Positions 27,232 to 35,815 are shown, counted from the first letter of the stretch. The stretch is 64,000 bases of DNA from Clostridium carboxidivorans P7 (GCF_001038625.1 NZ_CP011803.1:5270001-5334000), one strand, 5' to 3'. Notes: generated by a model not told the origin, from the sequence alone. Made by a program: numbers and translations.

Positions 27232-27268
27232 AAACTGTGATGCAAATAAATTTGCGTCACAGTTTTTT
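27232..27268 (+). terminator. Terminator after the small Lys-rich gene
   Basis: A 15 bp stem AACTGTGATGCAAAT / ATTTGCGTCACAGTT (one G-U), followed by TTTTTTAG. Confidence 0.85.
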
Positions 27269-27278
27269 AGTAAAGAAA

Positions 27279-27331
27279 ATATCTTAGCTTATTTATTTTG
27301 AGTATACGTACTAATAAAATAGCTAAGATAT
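27279..27331. repeat. Long imperfect hairpin upstream of a tiny reading frame
   Basis: Outer arms ATATCTTAGCT and AGCTAAGATAT are exact reverse complements, with further A/T pairing inside. After it come a GGAGG at 27338-27342 and a TTG-started 14-codon hydrophobic frame (27351-27395). No protein is claimed. The rest of the spacer up to htrA (to 27486) is featureless AT-rich sequence. Confidence 0.5.
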
Positions 27332-27486
27332 CTAACGGAGGATAGAACTATTGAGTATTTTTTTTTACGTAATAATTACAACCAAATTGTTATGATGTAA
27401 AAATTACTTATAAGTAAATTATACCATTAATCCTATGGATTAATAAAGTAAAATATGATATAAATAGTTAATTTAATATTTGTAAG

Positions 27487-28740
27487 TTATTCTGATAATT
27501 TTAATTTTAAGCTCTTAGTTGAACCATCCCTATATACTTCTAAACTTATTTCATCACCAGATTTGTGTTTGGATTTTATAGTATTCATACTATCTACGGA
27601 TTTTACTGATTTACCATCAAATTTTGTAATTATATCTCCAGCTTGTAGACCAGCTTTTTCAGCAGGACTAAATTCTTGAACTTGAATTACAGCAACTCCT
27701 TCAGGAACGTTATTTTGTTTAGCTACGTCTGAAGAAATATCTTTACAAGAAATTCCTATTTTTAATATAGGTTTTAAAAGACTATCTATTTTAGGTTTAA
27801 TTGAATCCATAGGAATTGCAAAACCTAATCCTTCAACTCCACTTCCATTAATTTTTGCAGTATTTATACCTATTACTTGGCCTTGAGAATTTACCAAAGC
27901 ACCGCCGCTGTTACCAGCATTTATAGCTGCATCTGTTTGTAGGAAAGTTTGTTTTGGACCATTGGTGCTTTCTTGTATTTCTCTATTCTTAGCACTTATA
28001 ACACCAGTTGTTACAGAACCCAGAAGTTCCTTACCTAAAGGATTTCCTATAGCAACTACAGGATCACCAACTTGAAGAGCCTCTGAACTTCCAAGTTCAG
28101 CTACAGCAGGCATTTTTACACTGCTATCAGTAACCTTTACTATTGCTAAATCCATATTTTGATCATAATTTACTATTTTTGCAGACACTTCTTTTTTATC
28201 ATTAAGTATTACCTTTACTTGTTGAGCTCCATTTATAACATGAAAATTTGTTAAAATGTAACCTTCACTATTTATTATAATACCTGAACCCATACCTTCC
28301 TGTTTTTCAGCAAATCCATAATCATTTTGAGAAATACCTGTGGTAGAAACACCAACTACAGCAGGTCCAACCTTTTGAGCTATTTGAGCTACAGTTAAGG
28401 AACCCTTTGTAGATACAGTTGATGCATTAATATAATTTGTAGAAGTAGCGGTAGTTCCACTTCCTTGCTTTAAGTTTTGATATAAAGGTGTATTTTTGAA
28501 AAAGTTCGAGTTAGGAAGATAATATAATGTGACTGCAGTAGAAGCTGTTCCTGCTACTACACTACAAATCAATCCAACTATTACATAGGACACAAGTCCT
28601 CTTTTTATTTTTCCTTTATGTTTAAAAAACTTATTTTGAAAGTTATAGTTGTTATTACTGTTATTAAAATCCTTACCTTCACTGCTGTTATTAGTATTAA
28701 CTAATTGAAATCCATTTTTTTCATTATTTGAGTTATCCAT
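27487..28740 (-). CDS. htrA: HtrA-family membrane-anchored serine protease with PDZ domain
   Basis: Surface or extracytoplasmic quality-control protease (S1C family). From ATG 28740: an Asn/Ser-rich cytoplasmic N-terminus (1-55), one membrane anchor (about 56-80, SYVIVGLICSVVAG), then the protease domain with His (ILTNFHVING), Asp (NMDLAIVKV) and Ser (NAGNSGGALVN). A C-terminal PDZ domain follows (about 325-415, PAEKAGLQAGDIITKFDGK). The longer frame to 28809 lacks a ribosome binding site, while AAGGAGG lies 8-9 bases before ATG 28740. Monocistronic, with a -10 at 28778-28783 and a palindrome near the expected -35. Confidence 0.94.
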   Translation of the reverse strand: MDNSNNEKNGFQLVNTNNSSEGKDFNNSNNNYNFQNKFFKHKGKIKRGLVSYVIVGLICSVVAGTASTAVTLYYLPNSNFFKNTPLYQNLKQGSGTTATSTNYINASTVSTKGSLTVAQIAQKVGPAVVGVSTTGISQNDYGFAEKQEGMGSGIIINSEGYILTNFHVINGAQQVKVILNDKKEVSAKIVNYDQNMDLAIVKVTDSSVKMPAVAELGSSEALQVGDPVVAIGNPLGKELLGSVTTGVISAKNREIQESTNGPKQTFLQTDAAINAGNSGGALVNSQGQVIGINTAKINGSGVEGLGFAIPMDSIKPKIDSLLKPILKIGISCKDISSDVAKQNNVPEGVAVIQVQEFSPAEKAGLQAGDIITKFDGKSVKSVDSMNTIKSKHKSGDEISLEVYRDGSTKSLKLKLSE

Positions 28741-28777
28741 GATAAGTACCTCCTTAGGTTTTTGTTGTACTATATTT

Positions 28778-28813
28778 ATTATACTAGAGTTATTTTGTGA
28801 CATTTTCATGTCA
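28778..28813 (-). promoter_or_regulatory. htrA promoter -10 and candidate operator
   Basis: On the minus strand TATAAT (28783-28778) lies 37 bases before the htrA ATG. A palindrome TGACAT-N4-ATGTCA occupies 28798-28813, covering the -35 position. It could be a stress-regulator site; the regulator is not identifiable. Confidence 0.5.
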
Positions 28814-28826
28814 AAATTATGAACAC

Positions 28827-28890
28827 AATATAACTTTTCTGTATAATAATTGTTAATATGTTTAACGATTATTATACAGAAAAGTTATAT
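28827..28890. repeat. Near-perfect 29-30 bp inverted repeat upstream of htrA
   Basis: Arms beginning AATATAACTTTTCTGTATAA and its reverse complement pair over 29-30 bp with one G-U and a 5-base loop (TATGT). Each arm contains TGTATAAT, so both strands show an extended -10-like element. It lies between the htrA promoter and the terminator of the small gene at 28968. Confidence 0.75.
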
Positions 28891-28934
28891 TTTTATTTCC
28901 CAAGGAATAAATACTATATGGGTTACTAAGGCAT

Positions 28935-28979
28935 CTTCAAAAAAATAATAAGTAAGAGCTCCTTTGATTAAGGAGCTCT
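28935..28979 (-). terminator. Terminator overlapping the end of the small basic gene
   Basis: On the minus strand a 10 bp stem AGAGCTCCTT / AAGGAGCTCT begins in the last codons of the gene. It is followed by TACTTATTATTTTTTT. Confidence 0.8.
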
Positions 28980-29096
28980 ATTAATATCCAAAGCACTTTG
29001 AGGATTCCTTTTTTTCATTTCATCTTTATCAGTAACTATTGGTTTGCGAGGCCTTTTCTTTTCCATTTTCTTTTCTTTTTTGCTTTCAGTATGCAT
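28968..29096 (-). CDS. Small basic protein of unknown function (42 aa)
   Basis: Reads MHTESKKEKKMEKKRPRKP, then a hydrophilic tail ending SALDINRAP. No membrane segment and no motif that I recognise. The longer frame upstream (to 29192) has a hydrophobic, non-conserved look and no ribosome binding site. ATG 29096 follows AAAGGGG with 8 bases spacing. It has its own terminator and is divergent from the methyltransferase gene. Coding status rests on the ribosome binding site and terminator. Confidence 0.6.
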   Translation of the reverse strand: MHTESKKEKKMEKKRPRKPIVTDKDEMKKRNPQSALDINRAP

Positions 29097-29216
29097 AAAA
29101 ACAACCCCTTTCAATAATAATATGCTAACCACAAAAAACTTATTTATGCTATGAAAAAAATGTGATAACATATAATATGTGTTTGTAAACAATTTATAAA
29201 ATTAAGAAGGTTTAAT

Positions 29217-30845
29217 ATGTATAAAGACGTTAAATTAGAAAAAAGTTATGATGTTCTTATGGAAAAAAACCGAAAGAAAAGTTATGGATGTTTTTATACA
29301 CCAGATTATATTATAGATTATATTATAAAAAATACTTTTGATAATTTAAATGTTATAAAAACACCTTTTGTTAAAATTCTTGACCCTTCCTGTGGTTCAG
29401 GATATTTTTTAATTAAAGTAATTAAATTTTTGGTAGAGGAATTTACTAAAAATATTGATGCTTTGTCAAAAAAATATGAAGAAGAAGAGTATATTATAAA
29501 TGGAGATTGTAAGTTAAAAGGTAAAGATTATTGGAAAGTTGAGAATATAATTTTACATATAGTAAATCATTGTGTTTATGGTGCAGATATAGATTATAAT
29601 GCAGTAGAAATATGCAAGCAAAATATTGTTTCCACTTGTGAAAATAAGAAAGGACTTATTTTAAATGTAGTTTGCTGCGATAGTTTAATTAAATGGGAAA
29701 AAGCATATATAAATAAAACAGAAAAGTCAAATTATTTGTGTGATTTTTGGAGTAAAAAATATGACTATATTGTAGGAAATCCCCCTTGGGTTTCTTTAAA
29801 CAGAAAGAATAAGCAGTGCAAAGATATAGAGCTAATAAATTACTATATAAATGAATATGAGGGAAATATATATTTACCTAATTTATATGAGTATTTTCTT
29901 AAAAGATCCTTACAAGTGTTAAAAATGCATGGAAGAATTGGATTTGTACTGCCTGATAGACTTGCAAAAAATCTTCAATACAAAAATTTTAGAAAAAAAA
30001 TAATTTTAAATTATAGTATAAAAAATCTTGCTTTTGAAATAACGTTTCCAAATATAAATACAGATGTAATGATCTTTATATTAGAAAGAAGTTACAGCAA
30101 AGACAATGAAATAGATTTATATGTACATAAAAAGAGAAATTATAGAATTTATCAAAGTCAATATTTAAAAAATGAAAATTATGAATTTCTATATAACAGC
30201 AATAGTTTTAATTTAGATATTAAGAAAAAAATAGAAATGAACAGTAAATTTCTTGGAGACATATGCACAACTTTTACAGGATTTATAGGAAGTTCTAAAG
30301 AAATAAAAAAATATAGAGTAAATAGTAAGCAAATAAGTATACTAAAAGGAGAGAATATAACTAATTTTAAAATTTTAAGTAAGTTCTATTATGAATTTGA
30401 AAAGCAAAATATAAAGGGTGGAACTAGTAATATAAAAAAGTTGACCTATTCACCTAAAATAGTATTAAGAAAAACGGGGAATACTATAATTGCAGCTTTG
30501 GATGAGGATGGAACTGCTATAGAACAATCTTTGTATGGCATAATTAATTTAGATAAAAGATTTTCTTATAAGTATGTATTGGGCATATTAAATTCTAAAT
30601 TAATGCAGTGGTATTATTCCAGTTTCCTTATAACAAATTCAAAGTCAATTCCTCAACTTAAAAAATATAGCTTAAATCAAATACCTATAAAGTTTTGCGA
30701 TGCTAAGAGGCAGTATAAAATAGAAAATTTGGTAGATAAAATTAGTAAACAACATAATTTATATGAAAAGTTTAAGGATGAACTAGATAATGAAGTTTTT
30801 GATTTGTATGAAGTAAGTGATAAGTATAGAGATAAACTGCTGTAA
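29217..30845 (+). CDS. Solitary adenine-specific DNA methyltransferase, CamA-like
   Basis: A 542-residue gamma-type N6-adenine methyltransferase. SAM motif I is ILDPSCGSGYFLIKV (about 62-76), catalytic motif IV is YIVGNPPWVS (about 185), and the N-terminal GCFYTPDYIIDYIIK is the X motif. The C-terminal half (about 350-520) looks like a target-recognition domain (TaqI/Eco57I type). The block YWKVENIILHIVNHCVYGADID closely resembles the conserved sporulation-linked methyltransferase CamA of C. difficile. No endonuclease gene lies beside it, so it is probably an orphan, regulatory methylase. ATG follows AGAAGG. The target sequence cannot be inferred. Confidence 0.87.
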   Translation: MYKDVKLEKSYDVLMEKNRKKSYGCFYTPDYIIDYIIKNTFDNLNVIKTPFVKILDPSCGSGYFLIKVIKFLVEEFTKNIDALSKKYEEEEYIINGDCKLKGKDYWKVENIILHIVNHCVYGADIDYNAVEICKQNIVSTCENKKGLILNVVCCDSLIKWEKAYINKTEKSNYLCDFWSKKYDYIVGNPPWVSLNRKNKQCKDIELINYYINEYEGNIYLPNLYEYFLKRSLQVLKMHGRIGFVLPDRLAKNLQYKNFRKKIILNYSIKNLAFEITFPNINTDVMIFILERSYSKDNEIDLYVHKKRNYRIYQSQYLKNENYEFLYNSNSFNLDIKKKIEMNSKFLGDICTTFTGFIGSSKEIKKYRVNSKQISILKGENITNFKILSKFYYEFEKQNIKGGTSNIKKLTYSPKIVLRKTGNTIIAALDEDGTAIEQSLYGIINLDKRFSYKYVLGILNSKLMQWYYSSFLITNSKSIPQLKKYSLNQIPIKFCDAKRQYKIENLVDKISKQHNLYEKFKDELDNEVFDLYEVSDKYRDKLL

Positions 30846-30888
30846 AAGTTTAACTATTAAAGGATTTACTGATGAATATATTTGCAAT

Positions 30889-30906
30889 GTTCGTCCTGTA
30901 ACGAAT
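30889..30906. promoter_or_regulatory. Palindrome GTTCGT-N6-ACGAAT upstream of the purine permease
   Basis: The same arrangement (GTTCGT-N6-ACGAAC) occurs upstream of purE at 35827-35844. The half sites resemble the CGAA-centred PurBox of Bacillus PurR. It lies about 70 bases upstream of the putative -35 of the permease. Confidence 0.45.
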
Positions 30907-30976
30907 GTTTTAAATGCAAATGGAATACATAGTAAATTCTGAGTAGAACATTACATTAAAAAAACATTCAAATATA

Positions 30977-31005
30977 TTGACTTTATGCTTTATCAATGCT
31001 AACAT
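30977..31005 (+). promoter_or_regulatory. Putative promoter of the riboswitch-permease unit
   Basis: TTGACT (30977-30982), 17-base spacer, TAACAT (31000-31005). It would place the transcript start about 20 bases before the aptamer. Confidence 0.5.
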
Positions 31006-31030
31006 ATATAACGTAATATAATTAAATAGT

Positions 31031-31100
31031 CATCCGTATAATCTTGAAAATATGGTTCAAGAGTCTCTACCAGAATACCTTAAATATCTGACTATGGGTG
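31031..31100 (+). promoter_or_regulatory. Guanine riboswitch (purine aptamer)
   Basis: The purine-class aptamer is complete: P1 arms CATCCGTA / TATGGGTG, GTATAATC, L2 AATATGG, J2/3 GTCTCTACC, L3 with ACCTTAAAT and J3/1 GACTATGG. The specificity base in GACTATGG is C, as in guanine/hypoxanthine sensors (U in adenine sensors). A terminator follows before the permease start, implying transcriptional shut-off by guanine. Confidence 0.93.
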
Positions 31101-31128
31101 GATCCGTGAAATTTATATTTAAAAAATT

Positions 31129-31177
31129 GAATTTCTGTTTTGGATTTACTTGAAATCTGAACAGAAATTTTTTTATT
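31129..31177 (+). terminator. Riboswitch-controlled terminator
   Basis: Stem AATTTCTGTT / AACAGAAATT with an inner GATTT / AAATC, followed by TTTTTTATT, just before the permease ribosome binding site. Confidence 0.85.
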
Positions 31178-31190
31178 GAGGAGGAAAAAT

Positions 31191-32624
31191 ATGTATATGG
31201 AAAGATCTAATCCAGAAGAACCAAAGAAATCATTTTTAAATTCATTTTTTAAGTTGTCAGAAAACAATACCAATGTTAAAACAGAAATATTGGCCGGAAT
31301 TACTACATTTATTACTATGGCATATATAATTTTCGTAAATCCTTCAATACTTATGCAGGCGGGAATGAATTCAAAAGGACTTATGGGAGATGCAGCAGTA
31401 AAGGCTGGGTTATCAGCTATTAATGATCCAGTTGTAGCTTCAGTATTTGGGGCTACTTGTATAGCAGCAGCAGTGGGTACATTAGTAATGGCTCTTTATG
31501 CTAACCTTCCTTTTGCTCAAGCACCAGGAATGGGACTTAATGCATTCTTTACTTATAGTGTATGTTTAACTTTAGGATATACATGGCAGCAAGCTTTAGC
31601 CGCTGTATTTGTATCAGGAGTACTTTTTATAATAATTACAGTTACTTCAATAAGAGAAAAAATAGTTGACGCATTACCACATAATTTAAAACTTGCAATT
31701 TCAGGTGGTATAGGATTGTTTGTAGCACTTGTAGGTTTAAAAGGCGGCGGAATAATAGTAGCAAGCAGTAGTACATTAGTAACCTTTGGAAAGTTTACAG
31801 ATCCTCATGTTTTAGTAACAGTTATAGGTATAGCAATAACTGGAATTTTAATGGCAAGAGGAATTAAAGGTTCAATATTAATAGGTATAATACTTACTAC
31901 TATAGTTGGAATTCCTTTTGGTGTAACACATCTTGCAGGTGTAAAAATAATAAGTGCACCTCCATCTTTAGCACCAACATTATTTGCATTCGATTTTAAA
32001 GGACTTTTAGGACTAGGAAAAGCAGGAATGCTTGGAGCTTTTACAAGTTTAATTATGGTTGTTATAACTTTTAGTTTAGTAGATTTATTTGATACTATCG
32101 GAACTTTAGTTGGAACTGCACAAAAAGCTAATATGCTAGATAAAGACGGAAAAGTTAAGAATATGCATAAAGCTCTTTTATCAGACGCAGTAGCAACTAC
32201 AGTAGGCTCATTGCTTGGAACAAGTACAGTAGTAACTTATGTTGAATCCACATCAGGAGTATCAGAAGGTGGAAGAACAGGATTAACATCTTTTACAACT
32301 GCTGTATTATTTATATTAGCATTATTCTTCGGAGGACTTGTAGGTGTAGTTCCATCAGAAGCTACAGCACCAGCACTTGTAATAGTTGGAGTTCTTATGA
32401 TTGGAGCTATAACAAAAATTAATTTTGAAGATTTTACAGAAGCTCTTCCAGCATTTTTCACTATAGCTATTATGCCATTTAGTTACAGTATAGCTAATGG
32501 TATAGCAGCAGGAATAATATTTTATCCAATAGTAAAAATAGCAACTGGAAAATCCAAGGAAGTTCACCCTATAGTATATGTACTTGCTTTATTGTTTATA
32601 TTAAGATTTACATTACTTCCATAA
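31191..32624 (+). CDS. AzgA-type guanine/hypoxanthine permease (NCS2 family)
   Basis: A 477-residue, 12-14 helix purine permease of the AzgA branch. The start FFKLSENNTNVKTEILAG, MAYIIFVNPSILMQAG, FAQAPGMGLNAFFTYSV, SGGIGLFVALVGLKGG, the Asp/Thr block LVDLFDTIGTLVGTA and VESTSGVSEGGRTGLT are all typical. A TTG at 31176 lies upstream of the ribosome binding site GAGGAGG; ATG 31191 is used (MYMERSN). Control by the guanine riboswitch fits uptake of guanine/hypoxanthine. Monocistronic, with terminator. Confidence 0.94.
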   Translation: MYMERSNPEEPKKSFLNSFFKLSENNTNVKTEILAGITTFITMAYIIFVNPSILMQAGMNSKGLMGDAAVKAGLSAINDPVVASVFGATCIAAAVGTLVMALYANLPFAQAPGMGLNAFFTYSVCLTLGYTWQQALAAVFVSGVLFIIITVTSIREKIVDALPHNLKLAISGGIGLFVALVGLKGGGIIVASSSTLVTFGKFTDPHVLVTVIGIAITGILMARGIKGSILIGIILTTIVGIPFGVTHLAGVKIISAPPSLAPTLFAFDFKGLLGLGKAGMLGAFTSLIMVVITFSLVDLFDTIGTLVGTAQKANMLDKDGKVKNMHKALLSDAVATTVGSLLGTSTVVTYVESTSGVSEGGRTGLTSFTTAVLFILALFFGGLVGVVPSEATAPALVIVGVLMIGAITKINFEDFTEALPAFFTIAIMPFSYSIANGIAAGIIFYPIVKIATGKSKEVHPIVYVLALLFILRFTLLP

Positions 32625-32640
32625 GAAAATTTAGATATTT

Positions 32641-32694
32641 TAGAGTATATAAATATGTAATTACTCATATTTATATACTCTATTTTTATTTTTT
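32641..32694 (+). terminator. Terminator after purine permease
   Basis: A 17 bp perfect stem TAGAGTATATAAATATG / CATATTTATATACTCTA, followed by TTTTTATTTTTT. Confidence 0.9.
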
Positions 32695-32828
32695 GCATAG
32701 GTAGAAACTTCAGTTGTACACATTTTGCTTGTAAAATATTAACAATGTATTAAATGTATTTAAGTTTCATTGAATTGATATACAAAATAAATTACTATTA
32801 ACTAAAAGATGGATGTTAGGGGGAGCTT

Positions 32829-33422
32829 ATGATTAGATTCAGAAAATTAGTTTTATATGGAATAGGTATACTAGTATTTTTAGTTATAATATTTGCTTTT
32901 CAAGTTATCTATTTTGGAGAAAGTTCAAAACCTGAAAAATCTGACTGCATAATTGTATTGGGATGTAAGGTTTATGGGAGTACTCCAAGTCCTTTTCTTA
33001 TTTGGAGAACAGATGAAGGACTTAGGCTGTTTAAAGAAGGGTATGGCAAGTATATAATAGTGTCTGGTGGAAAAGGCCAAGGTGAGAGTATATCTGAGGC
33101 TGAGGCTATGAAAAGATATTTAGTTTCTAAAGGTGTAGATTCTTCTAAGATAATATTAGAAGATAAGTCAGCATCAACTATGGCTAATTTAATAAATTCA
33201 AAAAGTATAATGGAAAAAAAGAACTTTAAAACAGCCATTATAGTATCCAATAAATATCACTTAAAAAGAGCTTCTCTTATGGCTACCCAGGAAGGAATAA
33301 AAGCAAGTTATTCTGGTGTTTTTGTTAAACCTTATAAAACAGATGAATTTGTTGGATATCTCAGAGAAGTTCCTGCTCTTATGAAGTATTATTTTTTAAA
33401 AGCTTATTCTAAAATATTTTAA
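32829..33422 (+). CDS. YdcF/SanA-family (DUF218) membrane-anchored protein
   Basis: A 197-residue protein with one N-terminal membrane helix (about 7-27) followed by a DUF218 domain on the outside. Motifs are CIIVLGCKVYGSTPSP, RTDEGLRLFKEGYGKYIIVSGG, SEAEAMKRYLVSKGV, ILEDKSASTMANLINSK and IVSNKYHLKRASLMA. Family members (YdcF, SanA, ElyC) are linked to envelope integrity; the reaction is unknown. ATG follows AGGGGGA. It appears to be monocistronic. Confidence 0.88.
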   Translation: MIRFRKLVLYGIGILVFLVIIFAFQVIYFGESSKPEKSDCIIVLGCKVYGSTPSPFLIWRTDEGLRLFKEGYGKYIIVSGGKGQGESISEAEAMKRYLVSKGVDSSKIILEDKSASTMANLINSKSIMEKKNFKTAIIVSNKYHLKRASLMATQEGIKASYSGVFVKPYKTDEFVGYLREVPALMKYYFLKAYSKIF

Positions 33423-33528
33423 ATAAAAAAGGAAATTTTCAGAAAACATAGAATATATAAAATATAGCAAAATATGTATGCTTAGTTAAAAATTAATACT
33501 GAGAACAATAAATTAGGAGGTAATACTG

Positions 33529-33774
33529 ATGGGCAAAGTTTATTACTGCGTGGAATGCAAAAGAGTAATAGAAAATGACAAAGTATGTGATTATTGTAAA
33601 AGTGAAAATTTGAAACAACTTACAATTAAGGCTCCTGTAAATGTTATTGGAACTAAAGTAAAAGGAAAGGTTTTTAAACTTAAGGATGGAAAAGTAGATA
33701 TTTTAATAAGAAATGAAGCTAACGAAAAACTTTTAAAAGAATATGAACCTGCACAATTAAAGAAACTATTGTAA
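33529..33774 (+). CDS. Small zinc-ribbon protein of unknown function (81 aa)
   Basis: Two CxxC knuckles at the N-terminus (CVEC near 7-10 and CDYC near 20-23) form a compact zinc ribbon, followed by a beta-rich basic segment (IGTKVKGKVFKLKDGKVDIL). It may bind nucleic acid or be a regulator partner. It has a strong AGGAGG, its own terminator and no partner gene. The family is not recognised beyond the zinc ribbon. Confidence 0.75.
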   Translation: MGKVYYCVECKRVIENDKVCDYCKSENLKQLTIKAPVNVIGTKVKGKVFKLKDGKVDILIRNEANEKLLKEYEPAQLKKLL

Positions 33775-33780
33775 TTTTTG

Positions 33781-33816
33781 ATACAAAGAGACTATTTTGG
33801 TAGTCTCTTTTTGTAT
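33781..33816 (+). terminator. Terminator after the zinc-ribbon gene
   Basis: Stem AAAGAGACTA / TAGTCTCTTT with a 6-base loop, then TTGTAT; the outer ATAC / GTAT also pairs. Confidence 0.85.
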
Positions 33817-33959
33817 GCATAAAATTAATTTGCTTAATAAATTAGATTTTGCACATACAAAAGGTGAGTAATTAAGTTTTCGTTTTTATGCATAGTTAAA
33901 TTATGATAAGATATAAATAACGATAATACATATATAATTTAAAAAAGGGGGATTTTTAC

Positions 33960-34796
33960 TTGAGATATGATTTGATTTTTAAAGATGATGTTGAAGTTGA
34001 TACAGAATATCCAGCCTGTATAAAAACAGTAATTTTGAAAAGTGAAGAGAAGAGATGTTTAGGTTCAATGTACATAGCACAGGGGAAAGGTCCACACCCT
34101 ACTATAAATTTACTTCATGGATTTCCGGGATATGAACAAAATATTGATTTGGCACAGGTTTTAAGACGTGTAGGATATAATGTACTTATATTTCACTACA
34201 GAGGTTCTTGGGGAAGTAGTGGTAGTTATTCCTTTGGTAATATACTTGAGGATGTACAAGTATCTATGGAATTTTTAAATTCAGAAGAAGCGTTAAATGA
34301 ATATAGAGTAGATAAAAACAAGATAACTCTTATAGGCCATAGTATGGGAGGGTTTGCTACTTTAATGACTGCGGCTAAAAGTTCTCAAATAAGAGCTGCA
34401 GTATCCATATCAGGATTTAATTTAGGAGCTTTTGCTGAAGATATTGAAGACAGTAAAGAAAAAATAAGTAAATCAATAGGTGAATGGATAGAAAATATAT
34501 ACCCTCTTAATGCAACATGTGCTAAAAGATTAGTCAATGAAGCTTTAAATAATCTGCATAATTATAATGTTATAAATTATGCAGATAATCTATCTAAGAT
34601 ACCATTGTTATTAGTTGCAGGAACTAGGGATAGTGATGCTCCTCCAAGCATTCACCACACACCATTAGTAAATGCTTTAAGGGAAAGGAATCCTCATAAT
34701 TTAGAAGAAATTATATTGGATTCAGACCATGCCTTTTCGGATAAAAGAATTTCACTTATTCAAGCGGTAGTTTCATGGCTTGAAAAACATCAATAA
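33960..34796 (+). CDS. Alpha/beta hydrolase, TTG start
   Basis: A 278-residue cytosolic alpha/beta hydrolase. The oxyanion block is NLLHGFPGYEQN, the nucleophile elbow IGHSMGGFATLM (Ser near 126), the acid is probably Asp in AGTRDSDAP, and the catalytic His is in DSDHAFSDKR near 260. It is of the prolyl-oligopeptidase/esterase-like type; the substrate is unknown. TTG start lies 7 bases after GGGGGA. Its 3' end overlaps the opposing SGNH hydrolase gene by 41 bases, an unusual tail-to-tail coding overlap. Confidence 0.85.
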   Translation: MRYDLIFKDDVEVDTEYPACIKTVILKSEEKRCLGSMYIAQGKGPHPTINLLHGFPGYEQNIDLAQVLRRVGYNVLIFHYRGSWGSSGSYSFGNILEDVQVSMEFLNSEEALNEYRVDKNKITLIGHSMGGFATLMTAAKSSQIRAAVSISGFNLGAFAEDIEDSKEKISKSIGEWIENIYPLNATCAKRLVNEALNNLHNYNVINYADNLSKIPLLLVAGTRDSDAPPSIHHTPLVNALRERNPHNLEEIILDSDHAFSDKRISLIQAVVSWLEKHQ

Positions 34797-35349
34797 CACA
34801 TTGATACATTAATTTATGTCCAAGAGCAGTTGGATGAAGACCGTCTACATATAACTCTCTTGGATTTTTATTTTTTAAGGCTTCTTTAAAACATTTATGA
34901 AAGTCTATATAATTTATTTTGGATTTATTGCAAAAGTCCATTATCCAATGCCTATAATCTTCTTCTATGCTATTTACTAAATCATAATTTACATCGCCAC
35001 TCCACTTTTTTTCTGCTAATACAGCATCTATAGGAGGTTCTATACCTACTATAGGTACAATATTGTAGTTTAAAGCTTCCTTCAATAATTCTTCTAAATT
35101 GTCTTTTACCATATTTAATTTACGTCCACACATAAAATCATTGCATCCACCCATGATAATTACATGAGAAGGATTAAGACTAATTACATCTGCATAAGAC
35201 CTAGATAGCATTCCAGCAGTAGTGTCTCCATTTACGCCTTTATTTACGATTTCCATTTGAAGTTTATTACTTAATATTGATACCCAACAATCTTTTTTAA
35301 AAACTCCATAGCCAAAAGTAATACTATCACCTATACATACTAATTTCAT
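34756..35349 (-). CDS. SGNH/GDSL-family lipase/esterase
   Basis: A 197-residue hydrolase. Block I is CIGDSITFGYG with Ser8, then Gly in NKGVNGDTTAGM, GGCNDF (block III) and DGLHPTALGH with the catalytic Asp/His pair (block V). No signal peptide, so it is cytosolic; the substrate may be an acyl or acetyl ester. ATG follows AAAGGA. It forms an operon with the membrane-anchored 104-residue gene upstream (24 bases apart) and overlaps the convergent alpha/beta hydrolase at its 3' end. Confidence 0.88.
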   Translation of the reverse strand: MKLVCIGDSITFGYGVFKKDCWVSILSNKLQMEIVNKGVNGDTTAGMLSRSYADVISLNPSHVIIMGGCNDFMCGRKLNMVKDNLEELLKEALNYNIVPIVGIEPPIDAVLAEKKWSGDVNYDLVNSIEEDYRHWIMDFCNKSKINYIDFHKCFKEALKNKNPRELYVDGLHPTALGHKLMYQCVIDVFQAMKLPLE

Positions 35350-35373
35350 ATAGACAAATCCTTTCTTTTTAAA

Positions 35374-35688
35374 TTATTTTTTTGAAGATGCCTTAAGTTC
35401 CATAAGAAGTTCTTGCTGTTTTAGAATTTGTTGCTGAATGGACCAAGCATTGGCACCATAAATAAAGCTGTTATTTAAAATACTTTTTAAATTTGTCTGG
35501 CTTTCACTGGTTAATGAATTTAAAAGATTTTCCTGATGAACTTCAGGTATAGAATAAAAAACTTCTTTTATTTCTTCATTGAAAGCTTTTAAATTACTTG
35601 TTAATTCTTCTGTCCTTTTCTTGAAATTATTTTTACATACAAAAAGTGAAGCTGCAACTATAAATATAAAAAAAATTAAAACACCCAT
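35374..35688 (-). CDS. Hypothetical protein with N-terminal membrane helix (104 aa)
   Basis: Residues 2-18 (GVLIFFIFIVAASLFVC) form one membrane anchor or uncleaved signal. The rest is helical and hydrophilic with Gln-rich ends (SIQQQILKQQELLMELK). No family is recognised. AAGGAAGG lies before ATG, and the gene is immediately upstream of the SGNH hydrolase, so the two are probably expressed together. Confidence 0.7.
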   Translation of the reverse strand: MGVLIFFIFIVAASLFVCKNNFKKRTEELTSNLKAFNEEIKEVFYSIPEVHQENLLNSLTSESQTNLKSILNNSFIYGANAWSIQQQILKQQELLMELKASSKK

Positions 35689-35815
35689 TAAAAATACCTT
35701 CCTTTAACACTGCAGTTATTCTAAATTTGTACTCTAATATCAAATTTATTAAGTATATTATAACAAAGTTGGAACATTGATGTTAAGCTTTTATTTTTAA
35801 TGTTAAATTTTGTGT

